The notes under the pieces: generated by a model | Told to the model about the DNA's origin: nothing | The model's input: only the letters and a program-made list of their open reading frames with translations | The model's database searches: none | In this document: positions 1-5,761 of the stretch, piece by piece | Numbering within the stretch: the stretch's first letter is position 1 | Layout of the letters: each line of letters begins with the position of its first letter | DNA from: an uncultured Eubacteriales bacterium | Lineage (GTDB): Bacteria; Bacillota; Clostridia; UBA1381; UMGS1253 | Direction: 5' to 3' | Assembly (NCBI GenBank): GCA_900550065.1 | Contig: URQR01000094.1 | Span: 1-7,783, forward strand | Length of the DNA stretch: 7,783 nt | Position numbers and translations under genes: made by a program

Positions 1-1
1 G

Positions 2-109
2 GAGTGGCTGTATACAAAAGGGTATTCCTGCTTTGGCGTGTCGCCGCAGGAGCGGCGCGCGCTGGCGCAGTTTGGGGCGTTTGTAAAGGAGTATAAAGCA
101 GCAAGGTGA
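2..109 (+). CDS. 3' end of an unidentified GC-rich gene (partial)
   Basis: Only the last 35 codons are in the window, ending in TGA at 107-109. The visible tail is rich in charged and aromatic residues (it begins EWLYTKGYSCFGVSPQERRA and ends VKEYKAAR) and looks like a soluble helical C-terminus. I do not recognise the family and assign no function. The stop lies six bases before the integrase ATG, and the last codons (AAGGTGA) double as the integrase ribosome binding site, so the two genes are probably co-transcribed and translationally coupled. Its GC-rich third positions differ sharply from the AT-rich integrase. It is probably the last gene before int in the mobile element, but an excisionase identity cannot be shown from this tail. 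Confidence 0.6.
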   Translation, partial: EWLYTKGYSCFGVSPQERRALAQFGAFVKEYKAAR

Positions 110-115
110 TAAAAC

Positions 116-1141
116 ATGAAAAAACGAACCGATGGACGTTGGCTGAAAGTAAAAACCATAAATGGCAAAAAAGTATACTTTTATAGTACAGCCTCTACTG
201 AACGTGCGGCTATTAAAGACATAGAAAAGCAAATGATGGAGTATGCCGAAAAAGACGAGAAAGGCAAAACCTTTCAAGAGGTCGCAGAAGAATGGAAAGA
301 AGATTATCTCAACCGTGTTGAAGAATACAATTTTATAAAATGCGGTCAAGCGGCATATAAAAGAGCGATTTTGCAGTTAGGTTCACATTATATAAAAACC
401 ATAACTGCAAATGATATAGACATTTTTTTAAAAAGTTTGATTGCTAAGAAGTATTCGCAAAAAATATTGTCTGGTCAAAAAAGCATACTTAACATGATAT
501 TCAGCTATGCAATGCTTAATGGATATTGTAATACTAATCCTACACAAATTCTTACCCTACCGAAAGGTCTTCCAAAAGAAGCGCGTAAAATGCCCTCTAC
601 AGAAGAAATAAGAAAAATTGACCAGCAATATACTGGCTTTTCGTTTTTCCCTTATTTCTTGCTGTATACCGGCCTTAGAAAAAGTGAAGCATTGGCTGTT
701 AGGTACGAAGATATTGACCGTAAAAACAAGACTATAACGATTAATAAAAAAATTATTTATAATGGGAATAACCCCGAATGCGTAAATAAGACTAAAACAG
801 TTAGTGGAATACGAACAGTTCCAATATTGAATAGACTGTATAACAAAATACCAAATAAAAAATCTGGGTATTTGTTTGCAGACGAGCAAGGTAATCTTCC
901 TAAACTAAAGAAGCTGCAAAAAGACTGGGATAACTGGTGTAAAGAAAACGGCTTTAAAGTAACCGCCCACCAGTTACGGCACGCATATGCTACTATGCTT
1001 TTTGAGGCCGGCATTGACGTAAAGGATGCACAGGAATTAATGGGGCATAGTGATATAAACCTAACAAGAAGTATTTATATGCATATTCGCAGCGAACGAA
1101 AAAAGGAAACAGTCAAAAAATTAAATGATTTTAGTTTTTAG
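116..1141 (+). CDS. int: Tyrosine recombinase / phage-type integrase
   Basis: This 341-residue site-specific recombinase would integrate and excise the element whose end lies here. Residues 1-45 resemble the small N-terminal arm-DNA-binding domain of Tn916/phage-type integrases. Residues about 52-145 form the SAM-like core-binding domain, and about 158-335 the catalytic domain. The catalytic set is visible: Arg188 in YTGLRKSE, a Lys near 225-227 in the NKTKTVSG hairpin, His285 and Arg288 in HQLRHAYAT, His311 in LMGHSD, and the nucleophile Tyr321 in TRSIYMH. The length is normal for the family and the gene appears intact. The start is supported by AAGGTGA at 103-109, inside the end of the preceding gene. 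The coding sequence is much more AT-rich than the chromosomal genes to the right, as expected for acquired DNA. It reads toward the tRNA remnant at 1192-1218, its likely attachment site. Confidence 0.96.
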   Translation: MKKRTDGRWLKVKTINGKKVYFYSTASTERAAIKDIEKQMMEYAEKDEKGKTFQEVAEEWKEDYLNRVEEYNFIKCGQAAYKRAILQLGSHYIKTITANDIDIFLKSLIAKKYSQKILSGQKSILNMIFSYAMLNGYCNTNPTQILTLPKGLPKEARKMPSTEEIRKIDQQYTGFSFFPYFLLYTGLRKSEALAVRYEDIDRKNKTITINKKIIYNGNNPECVNKTKTVSGIRTVPILNRLYNKIPNKKSGYLFADEQGNLPKLKKLQKDWDNWCKENGFKVTAHQLRHAYATMLFEAGIDVKDAQELMGHSDINLTRSIYMHIRSERKKETVKKLNDFSF

Positions 1142-1158
1142 TCAAAAATTAGTCATAA
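1138..1158 (+). repeat. Tandem TTAGTCA direct repeat, possible integrase arm sites
   Basis: Two copies of TTAGTCAnAA begin at 1138 and 1149, exactly 11 bases apart, about one helical turn. They overlap the integrase stop codon and lie about 40 bases from the tRNA remnant. Integrases of the lambda and Tn916 classes bind short direct repeats (arm sites) flanking the crossover, so these are reasonable candidates. Two copies in AT-rich DNA could also arise by chance. Confidence 0.35.
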
Positions 1159-1186
1159 TCCAGATTTACATTGATATTACTGGATT
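1157..1186 (+). terminator. Inverted repeat after integrase, weak terminator candidate
   Basis: A perfect 7-base inverted repeat, AATCCAG at 1157-1163 and CTGGATT at 1180-1186, has a 16-base AT-rich loop and is followed by TTAT. It could end integrase transcription, or be a binding structure within the attachment region. The long loop and short T-run make it a weak intrinsic terminator. Confidence 0.3.
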
Positions 1187-1191
1187 TTATT

Positions 1192-1218
1192 CGGGTTCGA
1201 TTCCCGTTGCCCGCTCCA
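1192..1218 (+). other. tRNA 3' fragment, probable attR core (tRNA-Gly type)
   Basis: This is the 3' third of a tRNA gene without its 5' part. It holds a T-arm with CGGG at 1192-1195, loop TTCGATT at 1196-1202 and CCCGT at 1203-1207, an acceptor strand TGCCCGC at 1208-1214, discriminator T at 1215 and CCA at 1216-1218. The fifth T-stem pair (1191 with 1207) is T-T, and the preceding bases do not form an anticodon arm, so tRNA identity stops near 1192. T at position 73 with a GCGGGCA-type acceptor fits tRNA-Gly best; tRNA-Cys also has this discriminator. The position just after an integrase and before a terminator is that of an attR site, with element DNA to the left and chromosome to the right. 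Confidence 0.85.
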
Positions 1219-1225
1219 AACGAGT

Positions 1226-1269
1226 AAACCCTTGTGTACCAGCGAAAGCGTTGGCGCACAAGGGTTTTT
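1226..1269 (+). terminator. Strong intrinsic terminator of the disrupted tRNA gene
   Basis: A perfect 11-bp outer stem pairs 1226-1236 with 1257-1267. It is continued, after one mismatch, by an inner stem (1239-1244 with 1249-1254) closed by a small A-rich loop, and followed by TTTTT at 1265-1269. It starts eight bases after the tRNA CCA and reads in the same direction, so it is probably the native tRNA terminator, now also ending integrase transcripts. On the minus strand only TTT follows the stem, so it may partly stop transcripts of the convergent AraC gene. Confidence 0.85.
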
Positions 1270-1312
1270 GTTATGTTTTTGTGATGAACTCTACAATATT
1301 TTCGCTGCATAT

Positions 1313-2140
1313 CTACCGGCGTATAAACGGGATTTGAATTTCTACCTTGCACTGGTTGTTTTCATTATCCCATTCAATATAACTTTCTATCGTAGGCAGC
1401 GGCGCAATCTCATAATTTAACTCAGGCAGCAATTGGTTTTTCACGTACCACCACGCATTGCCCAACACATCGTCCGAAATTTTACCTGATAGGTTATAAA
1501 CCACCCATGACGCCTTTGGATATGTAAAACTTTCAAGCCCTTCCAAATCCGTTTCGTACGCAAGCCCGACCATATAATCGTTGCTGCCGTCCTCTCCAAA
1601 ACCAAAACACAACCCCAAAAACGGCTTCCCTGTGCCCAGCGCCTCCATTTGCGCAATGCTTCCGTCCTTTCGCGCAATGTCCCACGTTCCGCCGCCATAA
1701 GGCGCAATCCGCCGTCTGCCCACGACTTTGAATCCTTCCTTTTCTGTAATAAAATAATTCATGATGTTCCCTCCCTCTAAAGTCAGCTTGACCGATAAGC
1801 GGGAAAAAGACTTTAAAACGGCATCTTCCCGCACACGGGAAGGCAAAACGCCATGAAAGCGGTGGAATGCCTTTGCAAAGCTATCAGGAGAGCTGTAGCC
1901 GTACTTGACCGCAACATCAATCACCCGACAGTTTGACGACACAAGCTCTGCACCCGCCATTGCAAGCCGGCGCGACCGGATATATTCGCCGACACTGTAG
2001 CCACACAAAATGCTAAAAATCCGCTGAAAGTCCGAGCTTGATACACATGCTCGCCGCGCAATCGCTTCGTAATCAAGCTCCTCCGTAAGATGGGCCTCAA
2101 TGTAGTCCACCGCGTTCTGTATCCCGTTGATCAAATCCAT
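1313..2140 (-). CDS. AraC-family regulator with GyrI-like effector domain
   Basis: This 275-residue one-component transcription factor has its DNA-binding part at the N-terminus. Residues about 5-105 are the AraC/XylS double helix-turn-helix: the first HTH near 23-42 (LDYEAIARRACVSSSDFQRI), the second near 73-94, with the family signature VAVKYGYSSPDSFAKAFHRFHG. Residues about 127-273 resemble the GyrI/SOUL-like effector-binding fold (FKVVGRRR at the start, PTIESYIEW near the end), which in related proteins binds small, often drug-like molecules. The ligand and targets are unknown. It is monocistronic, with a promoter at 2179-2187 and GGAGG at 2155-2159, an unusually long 13 bases from the ATG; no better in-frame start is present. 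It converges on the tRNA terminator. The neighbouring rluA operon is a possible but unproven target. Confidence 0.9.
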   Translation of the reverse strand: MDLINGIQNAVDYIEAHLTEELDYEAIARRACVSSSDFQRIFSILCGYSVGEYIRSRRLAMAGAELVSSNCRVIDVAVKYGYSSPDSFAKAFHRFHGVLPSRVREDAVLKSFSRLSVKLTLEGGNIMNYFITEKEGFKVVGRRRIAPYGGGTWDIARKDGSIAQMEALGTGKPFLGLCFGFGEDGSNDYMVGLAYETDLEGLESFTYPKASWVVYNLSGKISDDVLGNAWWYVKNQLLPELNYEIAPLPTIESYIEWDNENNQCKVEIQIPFIRR

Positions 2141-2178
2141 TGCCGTCTTAATGCCTCCCTATCCGTTTCCTATTTTCA

Positions 2179-2187
2179 ATTATATCA
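2179..2187 (-). promoter_or_regulatory. Extended -10 promoter of the AraC-type gene
   Basis: Read on the minus strand, this is TGATATAAT, an exact extended -10 element (TGn plus TATAAT). No good -35 lies 16-18 bases upstream, as is usual for extended -10 promoters. Transcription should start near 2172, about 30 bases before the start codon and just upstream of the GGAGG, so the regulator is probably transcribed independently of the operon upstream. Confidence 0.6.
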
Positions 2188-2261
2188 GCATCATCTTGAA
2201 GAGACCCGATTTTTTATACAGAAATTGTCTGGTTTTCCAGCCGCAGTCTGTGTCAGTTTTA

Positions 2262-3119
2262 TCACTTTCCAAATGCAGCCTGATTTTGATTCGGACTGCT
2301 CCGCTTCCCAATCGCCGGGAACCGCCTCTCAATCGCCGCGAGAGAAATCTCTATGTCTTCATACGCCTCCGCCGCGCTAAAGCATCCCGCCGTCACCATA
2401 TCACACGGACGAATCGTGTTCCACACAAAATTAAAGCCCACATACGGCGTACACCGCCCTGCTGCCATCGGTTTAATCGTCATGACCGGCTTTTTTGCGC
2501 TGTTTATAATCGACGCGACGGTCTCAATCTCCACCTGCATCATAAACCCCATCGGATTATAGATTTGGATATACGTCTGCACATCATAGTCATGCGCGTC
2601 GGAGTAAACCACCAGCTCCGGCATATGCGCCGACAGCCCCGGCACCATCCCCGCATCGCGAATCATTTTCGTATAGTCGTCAAGGCGCTTGATCTGCTCA
2701 TTCTGCTTATCGACCAGCTTTTCTGCGCTGGAGTGATGAATCAGGCATAGCTGTGCGCCGGCGCGCGCGCTTTGATGGATTGCAGCCTGTGCCTCGCGCC
2801 GGCCGGCGGCAGAGTCTTCTACGTTTAAAATCGGCGTATCTACTAACTGCATCGTCCTTCCCGTCTTTTCCTGCGCGTAGTCAATTGCCTCCAAAAGCGT
2901 CGGCGACTGGCTGATTGGACCCATAATCGTGTCGATTCCATGCTCTAAAAATGCCTGTATCACAGAAAACTTCTGTTCCTTGCTGTTATGCCGTTCTAAA
3001 ATCATCTTGTCCGCAGCCGGGCTTGTATGGCTCCACCCCATGAGCCAGTTTGTACCGATAATCATTCTCGACAGCGAAATACCTTCGACCTTTGTTCTCG
3101 GAAACATTGTTTTTTCCAT
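2262..3119 (-). CDS. Aldo/keto-reductase-like TIM-barrel protein, function unknown
   Basis: A 285-residue cytoplasmic protein whose sequence can be divided into eight beta-alpha units. Likely strands are MIIGTNW (19-25), IDTIMG (62-67), MQLVDTP (90-96), AQLCLIHH (122-129), MVPGLSAH (158-165), YIQIYNP (183-189), VMTIKPMAAGR (212-222) and MVTAGCFSAAEA (241-252). The last two resemble the aldo/keto reductase C-terminal motifs (KPLAGG, then GMSSPEEVEEN). The classical AKR tetrad (Asp, Tyr, Lys, His) is not evident, while His128, His129 and His165 at strand ends could be active-site or metal ligands. Reductase activity is therefore not claimed. The ATG is supported by GGGGGAG four bases upstream. 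It is third in a minus-strand operon, 29 bases after the GNAT gene. The last residues (about 270-285) look like a disordered tail. Confidence 0.75.
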   Translation of the reverse strand: MEKTMFPRTKVEGISLSRMIIGTNWLMGWSHTSPAADKMILERHNSKEQKFSVIQAFLEHGIDTIMGPISQSPTLLEAIDYAQEKTGRTMQLVDTPILNVEDSAAGRREAQAAIHQSARAGAQLCLIHHSSAEKLVDKQNEQIKRLDDYTKMIRDAGMVPGLSAHMPELVVYSDAHDYDVQTYIQIYNPMGFMMQVEIETVASIINSAKKPVMTIKPMAAGRCTPYVGFNFVWNTIRPCDMVTAGCFSAAEAYEDIEISLAAIERRFPAIGKRSSPNQNQAAFGK

Positions 3120-3148
3120 GCCGCTCCCCCATTCATTTTTATCTTATA

Positions 3149-3646
3149 TCAAACCGTAAGCTCCATCACATAATCGTCCATCACATAGCCGCCTCCGATA
3201 TCCGCGACTTGCTCCTTTACCTTTTTGAATCCCTTTTTTTCATATACAGCAATCGTGTTTTCGTTGTGGCGGTTAACCGTCAGATAAATCGCGCCCAAAT
3301 GCGACTTTTTACATTCCTGTTTCAAAAACTCAAAGGCGCTGCTCGCAATTCCTTGTCCGCGATACGCCTTTATGAGATATAATTTACTTAAAAATAATTT
3401 TTCTTTCTCGCGTACAAAGCCGGTATAGCCAACGCGGACACCCGCATCGCAAATAAAGTAGTATTCATACCCCTGCTCGCGCATTTGCTGCTCCATCGCA
3501 TGGGCCGACTGAAACTTTTTAACCATATAATCAATCTGCTCATCCGTAAGGATACACGGAAAATATTCGTGCCAGATTTCCCTTGCTAATTTTGCCAAAG
3601 CGGCAATGTCCTCCTCCGTTGTAACCCGTTCAAATGTAGTATTCAT
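3149..3646 (-). CDS. GNAT-family N-acetyltransferase
   Basis: This 165-residue acetyltransferase is of normal length for a single-domain GNAT, which moves an acetyl group from acetyl-CoA to an amine. The acetyl-CoA pyrophosphate loop (motif A) is at about 86-110, with Arg96-Gly-Gln-Gly99-Ile in KAYRGQGIASSAFEFL. Motif B follows at 120-140, with LTVNRHNENTIAVYEKKGF, including Asn125, Asn130 and Tyr135. The N-terminal helices (EIWHEYFP, then LTDEQIDYMVKKFQS) match a common Firmicute subgroup annotated only as GNAT; its substrate is unknown. The ATG follows GGGAG with good spacing. That site lies right after the stop of the pseudouridine synthase, 12 bases from stop to ATG, so translation of the two is probably coupled. 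Confidence 0.93.
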   Translation of the reverse strand: MNTTFERVTTEEDIAALAKLAREIWHEYFPCILTDEQIDYMVKKFQSAHAMEQQMREQGYEYYFICDAGVRVGYTGFVREKEKLFLSKLYLIKAYRGQGIASSAFEFLKQECKKSHLGAIYLTVNRHNENTIAVYEKKGFKKVKEQVADIGGGYVMDDYVMELTV

Positions 3647-3658
3647 TGATAAACTCCC

Positions 3659-4630
3659 TCACTTTTTTGTAAAATCATATCCAAACTGCCGCGCAAACGC
3701 CACGTCGCGGACGCGAAACGTCCGTCCGTCTAAGTACGATAAAATTCCGCCGTCCGTTGTAAAGCGAAATTCCACCTGATAAGCACAAAGCGCCTGATAT
3801 GTTCGTCCCGCCCGCTTGTTATCCGCGTTTTTCCCGTACTTTCCGTCGCCGACAAGCGGATGGCCCAGATGCGCCAAATGGGCGCGAATCTGATGCGTCC
3901 GTCCGGTCACAAGGTCGACCTCGACCAGACTGACGCCGTCTTTATAGCCCAGCACTTGGTAACGAGTCACAATCGTCCTGCCGCCGGTCAGCGGCGTATC
4001 ACAGACCGTCACCTGCTTTTTGTTCTCATCCTTGCGCAGATATGCGCGCGCCTCGCCGCTCGCTTTTGAAAATCGGCCAAAGGCAAGACATAGATAGGAT
4101 TTTCTAATTTCCCTGTCCTTAATTTTCTGGTTCATGATGCGCAGCGTCTGCGCGTTCTTCGCCGCAATCACAATTCCTTCCGTATTGCGGTCAATTCTGT
4201 TGCAAAGCGCGGGCGCAAACGTGTTTTCCCGCTCCGGTAAGTACTCGCCCTTCTGGTACAAGTAGCTCTGTATCTGCGCAATGAGTGTGTTCGGCGTGTT
4301 CGACTCGTCGTCGTGCACGACGAGGCCGGCCGGTTTGTTAACAAGCAGGATATTCTCGTCCTCATAGACGATATTAAGCTTTGGCGTAACCGTCAAAAAC
4401 GCCTGCTCCGGCGGCGGCGTTTCAAAAAACTCATCACGAATATAGAAACAAAGCTCGTCCCCCGCCTGTAATTGGTAGTTTTCCTTCACATGCTTTCCAT
4501 TCGCGCGGACACATTTTTTACGGATATATTTATATAACAGGCTCTGCGGCATCGACAAAAAATATTTACTCATAAATTTATCGAGCCGCTGGCCCGCGTC
4601 ATTTTCCCCGACCGTAACAGTCCTCACCAT
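3659..4630 (-). CDS. RluA-family pseudouridine synthase with S4 domain
   Basis: This 323-residue enzyme would isomerise specific uridines in rRNA or tRNA to pseudouridine. An S4-like RNA-binding domain spans about 10-65 (QRLDKFMSKYF, then QAGDEL). The catalytic domain follows from about 85, with VYEDENILLVNKPAGLVVH, the active-site loop NRIDRNTEG containing catalytic Asp147, RKSYLCLAFG at 176-185, and the late motif GRTHQIRAHLAHLGHPLVGD at 243-262. Asn replaces the usual His before Arg-Ile-Asp, a variant I associate with clostridial RluA paralogues. The target uridine cannot be read from sequence. I chose the ATG at 4630 because AGAGGTGAG directly precedes it and the protein begins in family style; an in-frame GTG at 4660 would add ten residues but lacks a ribosome binding site. 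It is the first gene of an operon with the GNAT and TIM-barrel genes. Confidence 0.94.
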   Translation of the reverse strand: MVRTVTVGENDAGQRLDKFMSKYFLSMPQSLLYKYIRKKCVRANGKHVKENYQLQAGDELCFYIRDEFFETPPPEQAFLTVTPKLNIVYEDENILLVNKPAGLVVHDDESNTPNTLIAQIQSYLYQKGEYLPERENTFAPALCNRIDRNTEGIVIAAKNAQTLRIMNQKIKDREIRKSYLCLAFGRFSKASGEARAYLRKDENKKQVTVCDTPLTGGRTIVTRYQVLGYKDGVSLVEVDLVTGRTHQIRAHLAHLGHPLVGDGKYGKNADNKRAGRTYQALCAYQVEFRFTTDGGILSYLDGRTFRVRDVAFARQFGYDFTKK

Positions 4631-4716
4631 CTCACCTCTTTCAAACAAATCTAACGGCACAGCACATAGTACCGGCGCACAGCAAACTGAAGCGCAGGAA
4701 CAAAGTTCTTGTGTTT

Positions 4717-4745
4717 AGTATAGCACAAAGGCGCAAAGATGAAAA
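4717..4745 (-). promoter_or_regulatory. Sigma-A-type promoter of the rluA-GNAT operon
   Basis: On the minus strand a -35 TTTTCA (4740-4745) is followed after 17 bases by a -10 TATACT (4717-4722). The start would be near 4710, giving an 80-base leader before the ATG at 4630. A short imperfect hairpin (around 4692-4710) would sit at the very 5' end of that leader. The -35 lies only seven bases from the -35 of the divergent metallophosphoesterase promoter. Confidence 0.6.
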
Positions 4746-4750
4746 GACCT

Positions 4751-4772
4751 GCTTGCAAAAAGAAACGCAAGC
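4751..4772 (+). repeat. Inverted repeat GCTTGC-N10-GCAAGC over promoter, possible operator
   Basis: Perfect 6-base half-sites at 4751-4756 and 4767-4772 have centres 16 bases apart and cover the -35 and spacer of the rightward promoter. Such placement would let a dimeric regulator block or help RNA polymerase, and perhaps influence the adjacent leftward promoter. Chance occurrence is possible. Confidence 0.35.
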
Positions 4773-4781
4773 TGTTATGAT
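4753..4781 (+). promoter_or_regulatory. Sigma-A-type promoter of the metallophosphoesterase gene
   Basis: A -35 TTGCAA (4753-4758), a 17-base spacer and a -10 TATGAT (4776-4781), with an upstream TG at 4773-4774 giving an extended -10. The predicted start near 4788 leaves a leader of only about 13 bases, nearly all ribosome binding site. Confidence 0.7.
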
Positions 4782-4800
4782 AGAAAAAAGGAGGGATTGT

Positions 4801-5667
4801 ATGAAAAAAAGAAGAAGCGGGCTGAAAGCTACTATTTGTATCGTTGTACTTTTGTTTTTAGTGGCAATTTTGGGAATAAAGCCGTTTTTATATTGGCAAA
4901 ACGATACCATCGAGGTAACAAATTATACCGTTGTAAGCGACCGCCTCCCTGCCGGCTTCGACGGCTATAAAATTGTTCTGCTGTCCGACATACACGGCAA
5001 AGTCTTTGGCGAGGATAACGCCCCGCTCTACAAAGCGATTGAGGCGCAGCAGGCGGACATGCTCTGTATCGCCGGCGATCTGGTCGATGAGGGTGTAGCG
5101 GGCAGCCGTGAGGTTATTGAAAAATTGCTTAGGGATTGTGTTCTACCAAAACAGGTATACGCCGTGTCGGGCAATCACGATATGTGGACGCATGATTTTA
5201 AAGGCTTTGCACAAAAGCTAGAGCAGCAGTATCCAATTACATTTTTAGAAAACAAGTCGGTTGCAATCACAAAAGGCGATGACACAGTGTATCTTTATGG
5301 AATCAGCGACCCAAGCACATGGGAGGAAGAGAAAGCACTGCAAAGCGTGGCCTCGGCTGACCAGTCCTTAGAAAAGAGGGACGGCTACCACATTCTTTTA
5401 TTTCATAGGGCAAATATGCTCGACTATTTCAACGATAAAGCATATGATTTAATTTTATCTGGGCATATGCACGGCGGGCAGGTTCGTCTCCCCTTTTTAG
5501 GCGGGCTCAAATCGCCGCACGGTGACTGGTTCCCGCGCTACAGCGGCGGCCGGTACAATGTGGAGAATAAGACCTATATTGTTAGCCGCGGCATTGGAAA
5601 CGCCGTTCGGATTCCACGGCTGTTCAACCGGCCTGAGCTCGTCACCATTACATTAAAAGGTAAATAA
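4801..5667 (+). CDS. Membrane-anchored calcineurin-like metallophosphoesterase (YkuE/YaeI type)
   Basis: A 288-residue dimetal phosphoesterase. After the basic KKRRSGLK, residues 10-26 form one hydrophobic segment, a membrane anchor or uncleaved signal, so the catalytic domain should face outside. RRSGLK loosely recalls the twin-arginine motif of Bacillus YkuE but lacks the aromatic residue. The metal ligands are all present: Asp63 and His65 in LSDIHG, Asp93 in GDLVDE, Asn125-His126 in SGNHD, His202 in LLFHRAN, and His222 and His224 in SGHMHGGQ. Relatives of the YaeI/YkuE group act on cell-envelope or lipid phosphoesters; the substrate here is unknown. The ATG at 4801 has GGAGGG six bases upstream, so I reject a longer reading from 4711, which would begin upstream of the promoter. 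The gene has its own promoter and lies 94 bases before sigK. Confidence 0.93.
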   Translation: MKKRRSGLKATICIVVLLFLVAILGIKPFLYWQNDTIEVTNYTVVSDRLPAGFDGYKIVLLSDIHGKVFGEDNAPLYKAIEAQQADMLCIAGDLVDEGVAGSREVIEKLLRDCVLPKQVYAVSGNHDMWTHDFKGFAQKLEQQYPITFLENKSVAITKGDDTVYLYGISDPSTWEEEKALQSVASADQSLEKRDGYHILLFHRANMLDYFNDKAYDLILSGHMHGGQVRLPFLGGLKSPHGDWFPRYSGGRYNVENKTYIVSRGIGNAVRIPRLFNRPELVTITLKGK

Positions 5668-5668
5668 T

Positions 5669-5709
5669 GTGCCTGTCACAAAATGAAACGGACAGACACC
5701 AAAAGGCAC
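5669..5709. repeat. REP-like short inverted repeat between phosphoesterase and sigK
   Basis: GTGCCTGTC at 5669-5677 pairs with GACAGACAC at 5691-5699 (8 of 9 pairs, 13-base loop). A further GGCAC at 5705-5709 can pair alternatively with GTGCC. No T-run follows on either strand, so it is not an ordinary terminator. The GTGCCTGTC and GACAG...CACC pattern resembles intergenic repeats found in many copies in some bacteria, often with REP-associated (Y1) transposases. That resemblance is from memory and a single copy is visible here. Confidence 0.5.
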
Positions 5710-5716
5710 ACCAGCG

Positions 5717-5724
5717 CATATAAT
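5717..5724 (+). promoter_or_regulatory. Candidate -10 element for sigK
   Basis: CATATAAT contains a perfect TATAAT and also resembles the sigma-E -10 (CATACAAT type). In Bacillus, sigK is transcribed by sigma-E with SpoIIID. No convincing -35 of either class is placed correctly upstream, so an activator-dependent sporulation promoter is plausible but unproven; read-through from the phosphoesterase promoter is the alternative. Confidence 0.4.
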
Positions 5725-5761
5725 CTAATCATCCGGTTTTCTATTTAGGAGGGGAAACAGT

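Noticed and set aside
557..1014. Open frames on the minus strand within the integrase
   Set aside because: They overlap the well-supported integrase fully, lack family motifs, and arise from AT-rich codons read backwards.
1174..1218. A complete tRNA gene ending at 1218
   Set aside because: Only the T-arm and acceptor 3' strand fit. Bases before 1192 form no anticodon arm, D-arm or 5' acceptor strand, so this is a remnant.
2229..2240. Hairpin CTGG-TTTT-CCAG after the TIM-barrel gene as a terminator
   Set aside because: The stem is only four pairs and no T-run directly follows on the minus strand.
2127..2750. A long plus-strand open frame opposite the TIM-barrel gene
   Set aside because: Its translation is rich in Arg, His and Pro with no recognisable motif, typical of an antisense shadow of a real gene.
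4628..4660. GTG start at 4660 for the pseudouridine synthase
   Set aside because: It has no ribosome binding site, whereas AGAGGTGAG sits right before the ATG at 4630 and the extra ten residues do not look like family sequence.
4711..4800. An N-terminal extension of the metallophosphoesterase from 4711
   Set aside because: It would start upstream of the promoter at 4753-4781, and the ATG at 4801 has a strong GGAGGG and begins a normal membrane anchor.
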